A DNA stretch of 37,326 nucleotides from Slackia sp. (GTDB taxonomy: Bacteria > Actinomycetota > Coriobacteriia > Coriobacteriales > Eggerthellaceae): contig JARIED010000027.1 in assembly GCA_029266945.1 (NCBI GenBank), positions 1-37,326 of the forward strand. The letters are read 5' to 3'. A program made the position numbers and the translations under genes. This document shows positions 1 through 8,966 of this stretch, piece after piece. Numbering within the stretch: position 1 is the stretch's first letter; every line of letters starts with the position of its first letter. The notes beneath the pieces were generated by a model. It saw nothing but the letters and a program-made list of their open reading frames with translations. It was not told the DNA's origin and did not search any database.

Positions 1-279
1 GGTTCGGTGTCTTGTAAGTCTTCGTCTGGCTGGGACCCTCTCGGGTCCTCTTCAAATTCCGTATTCCAGTATCCGGTTTTCAAGGTCCCCCGCCTCGTCT
101 CCGAGGGGGTGCCGCGTCAAGCGGCGAGGATGTATATTACGCTCCCCGCGCCGCCCCGCGCAAGGGCGTTCTCTCCGCTCCACGATTCCTCCATAAGGGC
201 TTCGGACGGGTTGAGCGGGCCTTTCCTATATAGGTAGAAAGCGCGCTCCAGCGCTTTCCTTAACCTATATATACGTCTA
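1..279 (-). promoter_or_regulatory. Probable rRNA operon leader and promoter region (16S gene would lie off the left edge)
   Basis: Read on the minus strand, this stretch has no convincing coding sequence but contains CTTGAAAACCGG (plus 73-84), which resembles the boxA-like TTGAAAAC element seen upstream of rRNA genes in Gram-positive bacteria. A candidate promoter further upstream is TTGCGC (plus 158-163), an 18-base spacer, and TAATAT (plus 134-139). A small hairpin GGACCC/GGGTCC occurs at 33-48, close to where the 16S gene should start. The 16S gene itself is not in the window, so this is inference. The alternative is an ordinary intergenic region downstream of the dehydrogenase gene. Confidence 0.5.
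227..271. repeat. 45-base imperfect palindrome between dehydrogenase gene and rRNA-like leader
   Basis: Outer arms TATATAGGT (227-235) and ACCTATATA (263-271) flank inner arms GAAAGCGC (237-244) and GCGCTTTC (251-258) around a 6-base loop. It lies just past the stop codon of the minus-strand dehydrogenase gene. It could be that gene's terminator, although there is no long T-run, or an operator or promoter region for the rRNA-like leader downstream of it. Confidence 0.6.
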
Positions 280-1287
280 TCACATGGAGAGATCATCCGC
301 GAGAACCCCGCGATGCAGCCCGTCGAACACCTCCGGGTTCAGGCAGTCGACAGGACGTCTGCCCGCCAGCGCGTCGAGAACCGCCTGACACGCGCGCGTG
401 CGCAGTTCGACGCCGCTTTCCTCCGACCAATACGCCGCATGCGGCGTCAGCACGGTATGCGGCGCGACCAGAATGGGGTCGTCCTTCGCGATGGGCTCGC
501 CCTCGAACACGTCGAGGCCGGCGCCCCATAGCCTTCCCTCCTGCAACGCGCGCGCCAGCGCGGCCGTATCGACCACCGCCCCGCGCGACGTGTTGACGAC
601 GATCGCGCCTTCCTTCATCGATGCGATCGCAGACGCATCGAGCAGGTGGCGCGTATCGTCGGTCAGCGCTGCATGCAGGCTGACAACATCGCTCGTCGTG
701 ATAAGTTCCTCAAGCGAGACGACCCTGCATCCTTCGGGCGAGCGAGCCTCGCCTTGCAAAGAACGAGACCAGCACACCGTCTCGAAGCCGAGGCCCGCGG
801 CCTTGCGCGCGGCGGCCGAGCCGATCGCCCCCATGCCGACGACGCCGAACCTGCGGCCTTTGCATTGACCGAGCGGACGCGTGGCCGAATAATCCCACTG
901 CCCGCGACGCAGCGCGGCATCCTGCTCGTTGATGCGACGAAGACACGCCAGCGCCAATGCGATGGCGTGGTCGCTCACCACCTCGGTGCCGTAACCGGGA
1001 ACATTGCAGACGGCCACGCCGTACTCGGCGGCCGAATGCACGTCGATTTCGTCGTAGCCCGTTCCCGTGCGACTCACGATGCGAAGCGTCGGGGCCAAGG
1101 CTGCAAATACCTCGCGCGTGAAGACACCGTACGACGAGATGACGGCATCGGCGCCGCGCGCGTGTTGCGCAATGAACTCGGGCGAGCGGCCGTCGCACAC
1201 GACGAGGTCGTGACCCTCCTGATCGCAAAGGGCGCGCTCTATGCCGATATCGGGGAAATCGAACCCGACGATGGCTATCGTGGCCAT
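280..1287 (-). CDS. D-isomer-specific 2-hydroxyacid dehydrogenase
   Basis: A 335-residue cytosolic NAD(P)-dependent oxidoreductase of the D-2-hydroxyacid dehydrogenase family, which interconverts 2-oxo acids and D-2-hydroxy acids. The Rossmann motif GVVGMGAIG is at about residues 148-156. The substrate-binding Arg lies in NTSRGAVVD (about 225), the catalytic Glu region is FEGEP (251-255), and the catalytic His is in TPHAAYW (H273). I chose the ATG at 1287 because AAGGAGGAACG sits just upstream (plus 1290-1300); a longer upstream extension of the frame shows no family similarity. It is the last of three co-directional genes (ridA, ABC ATPase, this gene), 46 bases after the ATPase stop. The exact substrate cannot be told; phosphoglycerate dehydrogenase (SerA) is less likely because no C-terminal regulatory domain is present. 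Confidence 0.9.
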   Translation of the reverse strand: MATIAIVGFDFPDIGIERALCDQEGHDLVVCDGRSPEFIAQHARGADAVISSYGVFTREVFAALAPTLRIVSRTGTGYDEIDVHSAAEYGVAVCNVPGYGTEVVSDHAIALALACLRRINEQDAALRRGQWDYSATRPLGQCKGRRFGVVGMGAIGSAAARKAAGLGFETVCWSRSLQGEARSPEGCRVVSLEELITTSDVVSLHAALTDDTRHLLDASAIASMKEGAIVVNTSRGAVVDTAALARALQEGRLWGAGLDVFEGEPIAKDDPILVAPHTVLTPHAAYWSEESGVELRTRACQAVLDALAGRRPVDCLNPEVFDGLHRGVLADDLSM

Positions 1288-1333
1288 ATCGTTCCTCCTT
1301 GCTGTCGGTGCGCCGACCGCATGCGGCGCCGAT

Positions 1334-2167
1334 CTAGAAAACGCCGCGAATAGCGTACCAGCCGTCGCGCTCTTCGACACGCAGCGGCGCATCGAAGAGC
1401 GCGGACATGGTCTCGTCGGTCAGAAGGTCTCGTTTGAAGCCGTCGGCCCGAATGGCGGCGTCCTTGATCAAGACGACGCGTTCGATCGCGGGCACGATGT
1501 CTTCGGGATAATGCGTGACCAGCACGATCGAACGACCCTCGTCTGCAAGCGTGCGCATGGTGCTTCGAATCTGATACATGCCCTGGGGGTCAAGCCCCGT
1601 GCACGGCTCGTCGAACACGAGCACCTGCGGATCATGCACCAGCTCGCGCGCCACGAGCACGCGCCGCACCTGCCCTGTCGAAAGGGTCAGGACGTCACGT
1701 GCGGACAGGTCGGCGATGCCGAGTTTTTCGAGCGCGGCGAAAGCCACGTCGCGCATCGAGTCATCGGTCTGCACCCCGCGCGGCAGGCCGAGTGTTCCGA
1801 AGAATCCGCCGCACACGATATCGATGACGGAAAGATGCACGCTCATCTGCGCATGCATCGAAGCGCTCACCACGCCGAAGCACGATTTGATGTCGGCAAG
1901 CGTCGGGCGCTCGTTGCCGCGGAATACCACAGGGGCCGCCTCGCGATACAGCGGCATGACCTCACGCGTCAAAAGCTTGATGAACGTCGACTTGCCCGCG
2001 CCGTTCGGCCCGAGAAGCGCCAGATGCTCCCCTTCGGCAAGCGTGAAATCATCCACGTGCAGAATGGTCGACCCGGCACGCACCACCGATGCGTCCCTGA
2101 TGCGGAACAGCGGCGAGCGGTCGTCCCTGGCAGGGCGACGGGATCCGCCGCGATCGCGCGATTCCAT
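1334..2167 (-). CDS. Stand-alone ABC ATP-binding protein, ModF/YlmA (COG1119) type
   Basis: A 277-residue ABC-type ATPase. Visible motifs are Walker A GPNGAGKST (about 53-61), the signature LSTGQ (instead of LSGGQ), Walker B VLVFDEP and the switch His in VTHYPEDI. The LSTG signature and the 'xHxxEDIVP' C-terminal pattern resemble ModF/PhrA/YlmA proteins, which often lack a partner permease, and none is encoded nearby. Its ATG follows the ridA stop by only two bases (TAG-cc-ATG), so it is almost certainly co-transcribed and translationally linked with ridA. The dehydrogenase gene follows 46 bases later. Its role is unknown: it could be an orphan transporter ATPase or a non-transport ATPase. 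Confidence 0.85.
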   Translation of the reverse strand: MESRDRGGSRRPARDDRSPLFRIRDASVVRAGSTILHVDDFTLAEGEHLALLGPNGAGKSTFIKLLTREVMPLYREAAPVVFRGNERPTLADIKSCFGVVSASMHAQMSVHLSVIDIVCGGFFGTLGLPRGVQTDDSMRDVAFAALEKLGIADLSARDVLTLSTGQVRRVLVARELVHDPQVLVFDEPCTGLDPQGMYQIRSTMRTLADEGRSIVLVTHYPEDIVPAIERVVLIKDAAIRADGFKRDLLTDETMSALFDAPLRVEERDGWYAIRGVF

Positions 2168-2169
2168 GG

Positions 2170-2550
2170 CTATTCGCCGACGACGGCGATGACTTCGACC
2201 TCGACGAGCGCGCCCTTCGGAAGTTTGTCGACGGCGACGGCCGAACGCGCGGGAAGATGGTCGGAAAACGAACGCGCGTACACCTCATTGAACGCCGCGA
2301 AATCATCCATGTCGTCGAGGAAGCAGGTGGTCTTCACCACATGGTCGAAATCGGTTCCCGCCGCCTCGAGCAAAGCGCCGACATTCTTCATGACCTGGGC
2401 GGTCTGCTCTTCGATCGTGGCGCCGACGAGTTCGCCCGTCTGAGGATCGAGCGCGATCTGGCCCGATGCGAACAGGAATCCGCCGACGATGTTTCCCTGG
2501 ACATAGGGGCCGATGGCCGCAGGCGCCTGGTTCGTCGCGATAGTCTTCAT
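2170..2550 (-). CDS. ridA: RidA family enamine/imine deaminase
   Basis: A 126-residue protein of the RidA/YjgF/UK114 family. RidA hydrolyses the unstable enamine/imine intermediates released by PLP enzymes such as threonine dehydratase, giving 2-oxobutyrate or pyruvate plus ammonia. The family landmarks ASGQIALDPQTGELV, EQTAQVMKNV, and PARSAVAV with its conserved Arg (about 103-105), then GALVEVEVIAV, are all present at the usual length. The ATG at 2550 follows AAAGGAGC. It is transcribed divergently from ilvA with about 170 bases between the starts, which fits its role of clearing the IlvA intermediate. Confidence 0.95.
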   Translation of the reverse strand: MKTIATNQAPAAIGPYVQGNIVGGFLFASGQIALDPQTGELVGATIEEQTAQVMKNVGALLEAAGTDFDHVVKTTCFLDDMDDFAAFNEVYARSFSDHLPARSAVAVDKLPKGALVEVEVIAVVGE

Positions 2551-2660
2551 GACTGCTCCTTTCAAAGAGAGGCGGCCGCATGTCTCGCGGTCCTCGGACG
2601 CTTTGTTACAAGACCCGAAAGTTTTCGTCCGAGCGCGATAATCCTCTGCCATTCGGCCGC

Positions 2661-2688
2661 TTGAATGGCTATACTACTTTACTACACT
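2661..2688 (+). promoter_or_regulatory. Candidate ilvA promoter
   Basis: TTGAAT (2661-2666), a 16-base spacer and TACACT (2683-2688) end 31 bases before the ilvA ATG, in the locally AT-rich ridA/ilvA divergent spacer. An alternative -10, TATACT, is at 2670-2675. Prediction by eye only. Confidence 0.35.
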
Positions 2689-2719
2689 AAATCGTTAAAG
2701 CAGCGAAGAGGAACCGCCC

Positions 2720-3931
2720 ATGCTCACGTTGGACACATTCGAAGAAGCAGCCGCGAAAGTACGCGAAGTCACCTTGAAGACGGAACTCGTCGAGAGCCCG
2801 CATTTCAGCGCCCAAACCGGCAACAAGGTGTTCTTCAAACCTGAGAACATGCAGCGCACCGGAGCCTACAAGGTCCGCGGAGCATATTATAAGATCAGCA
2901 CCCTGACCGACGAGGAGCGCTCCCGCGGATTGATCACCGCTTCGGCGGGCAACCACGCCCAAGGCGTCGCCTTCGCCGCCTCGCGCTGCGGCGTGAAATC
3001 GGTAGTCGTCATGCCTACCACCACCCCGCTCATCAAAGTCGAACGCACGAAGCATTACGGCGCCGAAGTGGTGCTGTGCGGCGATGTCTACGACGAAGCC
3101 TGTGAAAAAGCCCTGCAGCTCGCTGAAGAAGAAGGCTACACCTTCATCCATCCGTTCAACGACCCCGCCGTGGCCACCGGCCAGGGCACGATCGCCATGG
3201 AAATCGTGCAGGAACTGCCCCTGGTCGACACCATCTTGGTCCCGATCGGCGGCGGCGGCCTGGCGACCGGCGTTTCCACGCTGGCCAAGCTGCTCAACCC
3301 CCACATCAAGGTCATCGGCGTCGAACCCGCCAATGCGGCGTGCATGAAGGCGTCGCTGAAGGCCGGCCACGTGGTGAAACTGCCCCACGTGAGCACCATC
3401 GCCGACGGCACCGCGGTCCAGCAGCCCGGCGACAAGATCTTCCCCTACATCCAAGAAAACATCGACGACATCATCACGGTCGACGACGACGAATTGATCG
3501 TCGCCTTCCTCGACATGGTCGAGAACCACAAGATGGTCGTCGAGAACTCGGGCCTGCTGACCGTCGCGGCGCTCAAGCATCTGCCCGCAGAGAACAAGAA
3601 GGTCGTCGCCATCCTGTCGGGCGGCAACATGGACGTCATCACCATGTCGTCGGTCATCCAGCACGGCCTGATCATGCGCGACCGCGTCTTCACCGTATCG
3701 GTGCTGCTGCCCGACCGCCCGGGCGAATTGGTCCGCGTGGCCGGCATCATCGCCGAAAACAGCGGCAACGTCATCAGACTCGACCACAACCAGTTCGTCA
3801 GCACGAACCGCAACGCCGCCGTCGAGCTGCGCGTCACGATCGAAGCATTCGGAACCGACCACAAGCACCAGATCGTCAACGCCTTGCAGTCGAACGGCTT
3901 CAAGCCCAAGCTTATCCAGGCGCACCTTTAG
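2720..3931 (+). CDS. ilvA: Threonine ammonia-lyase (threonine dehydratase) with C-terminal ACT domain
   Basis: A 403-residue PLP enzyme that converts L-threonine to 2-oxobutyrate and ammonia, the entry to isoleucine synthesis (or a catabolic route in some bacteria). The PLP lysine is K51 in GAYKVRGAYYK, SAGNHAQGVAF follows, and the glycine-rich phosphate loop GGGGLATG is near residues 178-185. From about residue 330, FTVSVLLPDRPGELVRVAG is an ACT-like regulatory domain. The length matches the medium form (TIGR01127-like), shorter than E. coli IlvA. A GAGGAA ribosome site precedes the ATG. It is divergent from ridA and upstream of the leu genes, which suggests a biosynthetic role. Confidence 0.95.
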   Translation: MLTLDTFEEAAAKVREVTLKTELVESPHFSAQTGNKVFFKPENMQRTGAYKVRGAYYKISTLTDEERSRGLITASAGNHAQGVAFAASRCGVKSVVVMPTTTPLIKVERTKHYGAEVVLCGDVYDEACEKALQLAEEEGYTFIHPFNDPAVATGQGTIAMEIVQELPLVDTILVPIGGGGLATGVSTLAKLLNPHIKVIGVEPANAACMKASLKAGHVVKLPHVSTIADGTAVQQPGDKIFPYIQENIDDIITVDDDELIVAFLDMVENHKMVVENSGLLTVAALKHLPAENKKVVAILSGGNMDVITMSSVIQHGLIMRDRVFTVSVLLPDRPGELVRVAGIIAENSGNVIRLDHNQFVSTNRNAAVELRVTIEAFGTDHKHQIVNALQSNGFKPKLIQAHL

Positions 3932-4108
3932 GGGTCGCCGCTGCGGCACCTACGGGTCTGCGCCTTATAAATCCATCGTCTCATCTCGGGGCGGGCCGCA
4001 CGCCCGCATCGGCTCCTCGTGCGGAAGACGACCGGATTAACGCGAGGCAGCCTTTCTTCCGGCACACCGCTCGCACACGCGAATCGGCCTTTACGAAAGG
4101 TGGCTCCC

Positions 4109-5791
4109 ATGACCTCAGGAATGCCTAATCACGTCAAATACATGCGCGGATACCACATGCCTCCCGAGCCGTGCTTCGACTGGGTGCGCAAAGACCACAT
4201 CGACGCCGCGCCGACATGGTGCAGCGTCGATCTGCGCGACGGCAATCAGGCGCTGGTGATCCCCATGAGCCTCGACGAGAAGCTCGAATTCTTCAAAAAG
4301 CTCGTCGACCTGGGATTCAAAGAAATCGAAATCGGCTTCCCCGCCGCAAGCGAGACGGAATTCGAACTGGCGCGCACGCTGATCGAAAACGACATGATCC
4401 CCGAGGACGTGACCATTCAGGTGCTCACGCAGGCGCGCGAACACATCATCAAGAAGACCTTCGCCGCCCTGGAGGGCTGCACGACTCCCGTGATCATCCA
4501 CGTCTACAACTCCACGAGCGTGGCCCAGCGCGAGCAGGTGTTCAAAAAAGACAAAGAGCAGGTCAAGAAGATCGCCGTCGAAGGCGCGAAGCTGCTCAAA
4601 GAGCTCACCGACTCCGCAGGCCGCGACAATTACCGCTTCGAATACAGCCCCGAAAGCTTCACGGGCACCGAACCCGAGTACGCGCTCGAGGTATGCAACG
4701 CCGTCCTGGACGTCTGGCAGCCCACCTCCGAACGCAAGGCCGTCATCAACCTGCCCGCGACCGTGGAGATGAGCTCGCCGCACGTCTACGCGAGCCAGGT
4801 CGAATACATGAGCAAGAACCTGCACTATCGCGAAGCCGTCGAAGTGAGCCTGCATCCGCACAACGACCGCGGCACGGGCGTCGCCTGCGCCGAGCTGGGC
4901 GTTCTGGCGGGCGCCGACCGCGTCGAAGGCACCCTGTTCGGCAACGGCGAGCGCACGGGCAACGTCGACCTGGTCACGCTGGCGGGCAACCTGTTCTCGC
5001 ACGGCATCGACCCCATGCTCGACTTCAGCGACATGCCGAGCATCGTCGAGATGTACGAACGCATCACGCGCATGGAAGTGAACCCGCGCTCCCCTTACGC
5101 CGGCCAGCTGGTATTCGCCGCCTTCTCGGGCAGCCATCAGGATGCCATCGCCAAGGGCCTGGCATGGCGCGAGGAACACGACCCCGAGCACTGGACCTGC
5201 CCGTATCTGCCCATCGACCCCGCCGACGTGGGACGCCGCTACGAAACCGACGTCATCCGCATCAATAGCCAGAGCGGCAAGGGCGGAATCGGCTACATCC
5301 TGGAGAAGAACTACGGATACGTGCTGCCGCCCAAGATGCGCGAGGAGCTCAGCTACGCATCGAAGGATGTTTCCGACCACGCGCACAAAGAACTCGCTCC
5401 CGAAGAAGTCAACGAGGTGTTCCACAACACGTTCGTCAACCATGACGGCCGCCTGCAGCTGCTCGATTTCCACTTCACGCACGCCGACGACAACAAGACG
5501 TTCAAGGCGTTTCTGACGGTGAAGCTCGACGGCGTCGAGCAGGACGCGGCGGGCAACGGCAATGGACGCCTGGACGCCGTATGCGACGCGCTGGCCAAGC
5601 TGAACGTGAAGGCGCATATCGCCACGTACAGCGAGCACGCGCTCGACCGCGGCTCCGACAGCCGCGCCGCTGCCTATGTGGGCATCGACGGCCCCGACGG
5701 CGGCATCGTCTGGGGCGCGGGCGAGCACCACGACATCATCACCGCCTCGATTCTCGGCCTGATTTCGGCCGTCAACAGGACACAGGCATAG
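4109..5791 (+). CDS. leuA: 2-isopropylmalate synthase
   Basis: A 560-residue enzyme that condenses acetyl-CoA with 2-oxoisovalerate, the committed step of leucine synthesis. The catalytic VDLRDGNQA (about 40-48) and the metal-binding HPHNDRGTG (H249, H251) are seen, followed by GNGERTGNVD. The C-terminal part (from about 440) is the regulatory leucine-binding domain of the LeuA2 (yeast/actinobacterial) type; the KYMRGYHMPPEP N-terminus also fits that type. The ATG at 4109 is chosen for GAAAGGTGG just upstream; a frame extension to 4019 lacks family similarity. It follows ilvA by 177 bases with no clear leader peptide or T-box, and precedes leuC by 36 bases. Confidence 0.95.
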   Translation: MTSGMPNHVKYMRGYHMPPEPCFDWVRKDHIDAAPTWCSVDLRDGNQALVIPMSLDEKLEFFKKLVDLGFKEIEIGFPAASETEFELARTLIENDMIPEDVTIQVLTQAREHIIKKTFAALEGCTTPVIIHVYNSTSVAQREQVFKKDKEQVKKIAVEGAKLLKELTDSAGRDNYRFEYSPESFTGTEPEYALEVCNAVLDVWQPTSERKAVINLPATVEMSSPHVYASQVEYMSKNLHYREAVEVSLHPHNDRGTGVACAELGVLAGADRVEGTLFGNGERTGNVDLVTLAGNLFSHGIDPMLDFSDMPSIVEMYERITRMEVNPRSPYAGQLVFAAFSGSHQDAIAKGLAWREEHDPEHWTCPYLPIDPADVGRRYETDVIRINSQSGKGGIGYILEKNYGYVLPPKMREELSYASKDVSDHAHKELAPEEVNEVFHNTFVNHDGRLQLLDFHFTHADDNKTFKAFLTVKLDGVEQDAAGNGNGRLDAVCDALAKLNVKAHIATYSEHALDRGSDSRAAAYVGIDGPDGGIVWGAGEHHDIITASILGLISAVNRTQA

Positions 5792-5827
5792 CAACGACCG
5801 AACGCGAAGAAGGATGGCGGATTCACC

Positions 5828-7087
5828 ATGAGCATGAGCATGACGCAAAAAATCCTGGCGGCGCACGCGGGACTCGATTCCGTGGTGCCCGGCCAGCTAA
5901 TCGAGGCCGATATCGACCTGGCCTTGGCAAACGACATCACCGGCCCGGTGGCGATCAGAGAGCTCGCCAAAGCCGGCATGGACAAGGTCTTCGACCGCGA
6001 GAAAGTGGCCCTGGTCATGGACCACTTCACCCCGAACAAAGACATCAAGAGCGCCGAGCAGTGCAAGGAATGCCGCGAGTTCGCGAAAAAGCACGACCTG
6101 GCGAACTTCTTCGACGTAGGCAACATGGGCATCGAGCACGCGCTGCTGCCTGAGCAAGGCATCGTGGCCGCGGGCGACCTGGTGATCGGCGCCGACAGCC
6201 ATACCTGCACCTACGGCGCGCTGGGAGCGTTTTCCACCGGAGTGGGCTCGACCGACGTAGCGGCGGGCATCGCCACGGGCAAGGCGTGGTTCCGCGTGCC
6301 CTCGGCCATCAAATTCGATCTGACCGGCTCTTTGGCACCGTGGGTTTCGGGCAAAGACGTGATTTTGCACGTCATCGGCATGATCGGCGTGGACGGCGCC
6401 CTGTACCAGAGCATGGAGTTCGCAGGCGAAGGCGTGGCGAGCCTGTCGATGGACGACCGCTTCGCCATCTGCAACATGGCTATCGAAGCGGGCGCCAAAA
6501 ACGGCATCTTCCCCGTCGACGACACCACGCGCGCCTACATGAAAGACCGTGTGCGCCACGAACCCGTCGAGTTCGTCGCCGACGAGGACGCGGCCTACGA
6601 GTGCGTGATCGACATCGACCTAAGCGCGATCCAGCCCACGGTGGCCGCTCCTCACTTGCCTGAAAACACCAAGCCGGTCGGCGAGCTGGCAGGCATCCCC
6701 GTGCAGCAGAGCGTAATCGGCAGCTGCACGAACGGCCGCATCGAAGACATGCGCGCCGCGGCGGAAATCATGCGCGGACGCCACGTTGCCGATGGCGTGC
6801 GCACGATCGTCATCCCCGCCACGCAGGAAGTCTACCTGCAATGCATCCGCGAGGGCCTCGCCGAGGTCTTCATCGAGGCGGGCGCCATCATGTCCACCCC
6901 GACCTGCGGCCCCTGCCTGGGCGGCCACATGGGCATCCTGGCCGCAGGCGAGCGCGCGATCGCCACGACGAACCGCAACTTCGTCGGCCGCATGGGACAT
7001 GTCGATTCCGAGGTATACCTGGCCAGCCCCGCCGTCGCCGCGGCCAGCGCCGTGACGGGCGTCATCACCGACCCCGCTTCCCTGTAA
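5828..7087 (+). CDS. leuC: 3-isopropylmalate dehydratase, large subunit
   Basis: A 419-residue aconitase-family large subunit that, with LeuD, isomerises 2-isopropylmalate to 3-isopropylmalate. The three [4Fe-4S] ligands are C300 in IGSCTNGR and C360 and C363 in [27 protein letters not shown] is the substrate-binding segment. The length fits the shorter form (about 420 residues) rather than the enterobacterial form of about 466. AAGGATGG precedes the start. Part of the leuA-C-D-B run. Confidence 0.95.
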   Translation: MSMSMTQKILAAHAGLDSVVPGQLIEADIDLALANDITGPVAIRELAKAGMDKVFDREKVALVMDHFTPNKDIKSAEQCKECREFAKKHDLANFFDVGNMGIEHALLPEQGIVAAGDLVIGADSHTCTYGALGAFSTGVGSTDVAAGIATGKAWFRVPSAIKFDLTGSLAPWVSGKDVILHVIGMIGVDGALYQSMEFAGEGVASLSMDDRFAICNMAIEAGAKNGIFPVDDTTRAYMKDRVRHEPVEFVADEDAAYECVIDIDLSAIQPTVAAPHLPENTKPVGELAGIPVQQSVIGSCTNGRIEDMRAAAEIMRGRHVADGVRTIVIPATQEVYLQCIREGLAEVFIEAGAIMSTPTCGPCLGGHMGILAAGERAIATTNRNFVGRMGHVDSEVYLASPAVAAASAVTGVITDPASL

Positions 7088-7171
7088 CACCGCCGATACG
7101 AGCGGGCCGACGCAGACCCACGCAACAGCGGCCCGCTCTCGGCGCCTTCGCAGCATCGGAAAGGACCCCTT

Positions 7172-7669
7172 ATGAATATGCACGCCCAAGGAACCGCCTT
7201 CAAATACGGCGACAACGTCGACACCGACGTCATCATCCCCGCCCGCTATCTCAACATCGCCGACCCTCAGGAGCTGGCGAGCCATGCCATGGAAGACATC
7301 GACGCCGACTTCGTGAAGAACGTGAAGCCGGGCGACATCATGGTTGCCGACAAGAACTTCGGCTGCGGGTCGTCGCGCGAGCACGCCCCGCGCGTCATCA
7401 AGGACAACGGCGTGGCCTGCGTGATCGCCGCCAGCTTCGCACGCATCTTCTACCGCAACGCCATCAACATCGGCCTGCCCATCCTGGAATGCGCCGAAGC
7501 CGCCGCGGCGATCGAAGCGGATGACGAGGTGGCCGTCGATTTCGGCACCGGCGAGATCCGCGACGTCACCACGGGCGACACCTTCCAAGCGCTTCCCTTC
7601 CCCGAATTCATCCAGGGCATCATCGACAACGAAGGGCTGTTGAACAGCCTTAAGGCTCGCGGGGTTTAG
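7172..7669 (+). CDS. leuD: 3-isopropylmalate dehydratase, small subunit
   Basis: A 165-residue swivel-domain subunit that pairs with Leu[18 protein letters not shown] near the N-terminus and the active-site [10 protein letters not shown] are conserved. Its length matches the short LeuD partner of the 420-residue LeuC type. GGAAAGGA is upstream of the ATG, and 84 bases separate it from leuC. Confidence 0.95.
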   Translation: MNMHAQGTAFKYGDNVDTDVIIPARYLNIADPQELASHAMEDIDADFVKNVKPGDIMVADKNFGCGSSREHAPRVIKDNGVACVIAASFARIFYRNAINIGLPILECAEAAAAIEADDEVAVDFGTGEIRDVTTGDTFQALPFPEFIQGIIDNEGLLNSLKARGV

Positions 7670-7836
7670 TTAGCTGGTGGCGAGGCCGCAGCTGAGATCG
7701 GTCGGAAGCAATCCGTGGAAGCGACGGCCCATCGCAGTCAGAGCGTAAACACCCTTCCCATCCCCATTCGCCGAACACGATATACGACACTTGAACCGCT
7801 TGCCCTTCGGCGGCGGATCGACAGAAGGAGACAGCC

Positions 7837-8898
7837 ATGAAATTCAATATCGCCGTGATGAAAGGCGACGGAATAGGACCGGAAATCGTCGACGAGGCGC
7901 TGAAGTGCCTCGATAAGGTGGGCGAGAAATTCGGCCATGAGTTCGTGTACGACGAGATGCTCATCGGCGGCGCGGCGATCGATGCGGCCGGCACTCCGCT
8001 GCCGCAGGAGACGATCGATGCCTGCCTGGCCTCCGACAGCGTGATCCTGGGCGCCGTGGGCGGGCCGAAATGGGACGGCCTGCCCTCCGAGAAGCGCCCC
8101 GAAAAAGGCCTGCTCGGCATTCGCAAGGCGCTGGGCCTGTTCGTCAATCTGCGCCCCGCGAAGCTCTACGCGCCCCTGGCCGACGCCTGCCCGCTCAAGC
8201 CCGAGCGCATCGCCGACGGGCTCGACCTCATGGTGTGCCGCGAGCTGACGGGCGACGTGTATTTCGGCGCGAAGCATCGCGGCGAAGACGGCACGGGGCA
8301 CGACGACATGAACTACTCGATCGCCGAGGTGGAGCGCATCGCGCATCGCGCCTTCCAGATGGCCCGCCAGCGTCGCAGCCACGTGACCAGCGTCGATAAG
8401 GCCAACGTGCTCGAAACAAGCCGCGTGTGGCGCGAAACCGTCGAACGCGTGGCGGCCGACTACCCCGATGTGGCCGTCGACTATATGTATGTAGACAACG
8501 CTGCCATGCAGCTGGTCACCGATCCCGGGCAGTTCGACGTGATGCTTACCGGCAACCTGTTCGGCGACATCCTCTCCGACGAGGCGAGCTGCATCACGGG
8601 TTCGATCGGCATGCTGCCTTCCGCCTCGATCGGCGAAACGAACCTGGGCATGTATGAACCCATCCACGGCAGCGCACCCGACATCGCAGGCAAAAACATC
8701 GCGAACCCCATCGCCACCATCCTTTCGGTCGCCATGATGCTGCGCTACAGCTTCGACCTGGCCGCCGAAGCCGACGCCGTCGAAGCCGCCGTGAACAGCG
8801 TACTTGAGGCAGGGAATCGCACGGGCGACATCGCCAAGGCGGGCGAGAAGAAACTCACCTGCTCGGAGATGGGAGACTTGATCGCTGCTGCGATTTAG
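7837..8898 (+). CDS. leuB: 3-isopropylmalate dehydrogenase
   Basis: A 353-residue NAD-dependent beta-decarboxylating dehydrogenase that produces 2-oxoisocaproate. KGDGIGPEIV opens the protein, followed by LGAVGGPKWD, RELTGDVYFG and the metal/substrate motif TGNLFGDILSDEAS. AGAAGGAGA precedes the ATG. It lies 167 bases after leuD; that spacer has no coding content and could hold an internal promoter, but none is clear. An IS element begins 35 bases after its stop, and no terminator is seen directly behind the gene. Confidence 0.95.
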   Translation: MKFNIAVMKGDGIGPEIVDEALKCLDKVGEKFGHEFVYDEMLIGGAAIDAAGTPLPQETIDACLASDSVILGAVGGPKWDGLPSEKRPEKGLLGIRKALGLFVNLRPAKLYAPLADACPLKPERIADGLDLMVCRELTGDVYFGAKHRGEDGTGHDDMNYSIAEVERIAHRAFQMARQRRSHVTSVDKANVLETSRVWRETVERVAADYPDVAVDYMYVDNAAMQLVTDPGQFDVMLTGNLFGDILSDEASCITGSIGMLPSASIGETNLGMYEPIHGSAPDIAGKNIANPIATILSVAMMLRYSFDLAAEADAVEAAVNSVLEAGNRTGDIAKAGEKKLTCSEMGDLIAAAI

Positions 8899-8933
8899 CG
8901 CAACAAGCCAACCAGCAAAACAACGCCGAAACA

Positions 8934-8960
8934 GGGGGGTGCGGACGTTTTCTTGGACAC
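8934..8960 (+). repeat. IS left terminal inverted repeat
   Basis: Begins GGGGGGTGCGGAC and ends TTGGACAC. Pairs with 10439-10465 at 21 of 27 positions; the six mismatches are consecutive (positions 14-19 of the repeat). Confidence 0.85.
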
Positions 8961-8966
8961 GCCGCC

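Noticed and set aside
7..237. 76-residue open frame at the left edge
   Set aside because: No ribosome site or similarity, and it overlaps the rRNA-like leader read on the other strand.
2687..3949. Long minus-strand frame antisense to ilvA; similar long antisense frames under leuA, purL, ftsH and the MATE gene
   Set aside because: These are GC-rich third-codon-position shadows of clearly identified genes.
3932..4108. Possible leucine leader peptide or T-box before leuA
   Set aside because: No run of Leu codons, no T-box core sequence and no terminator/antiterminator pair was found.
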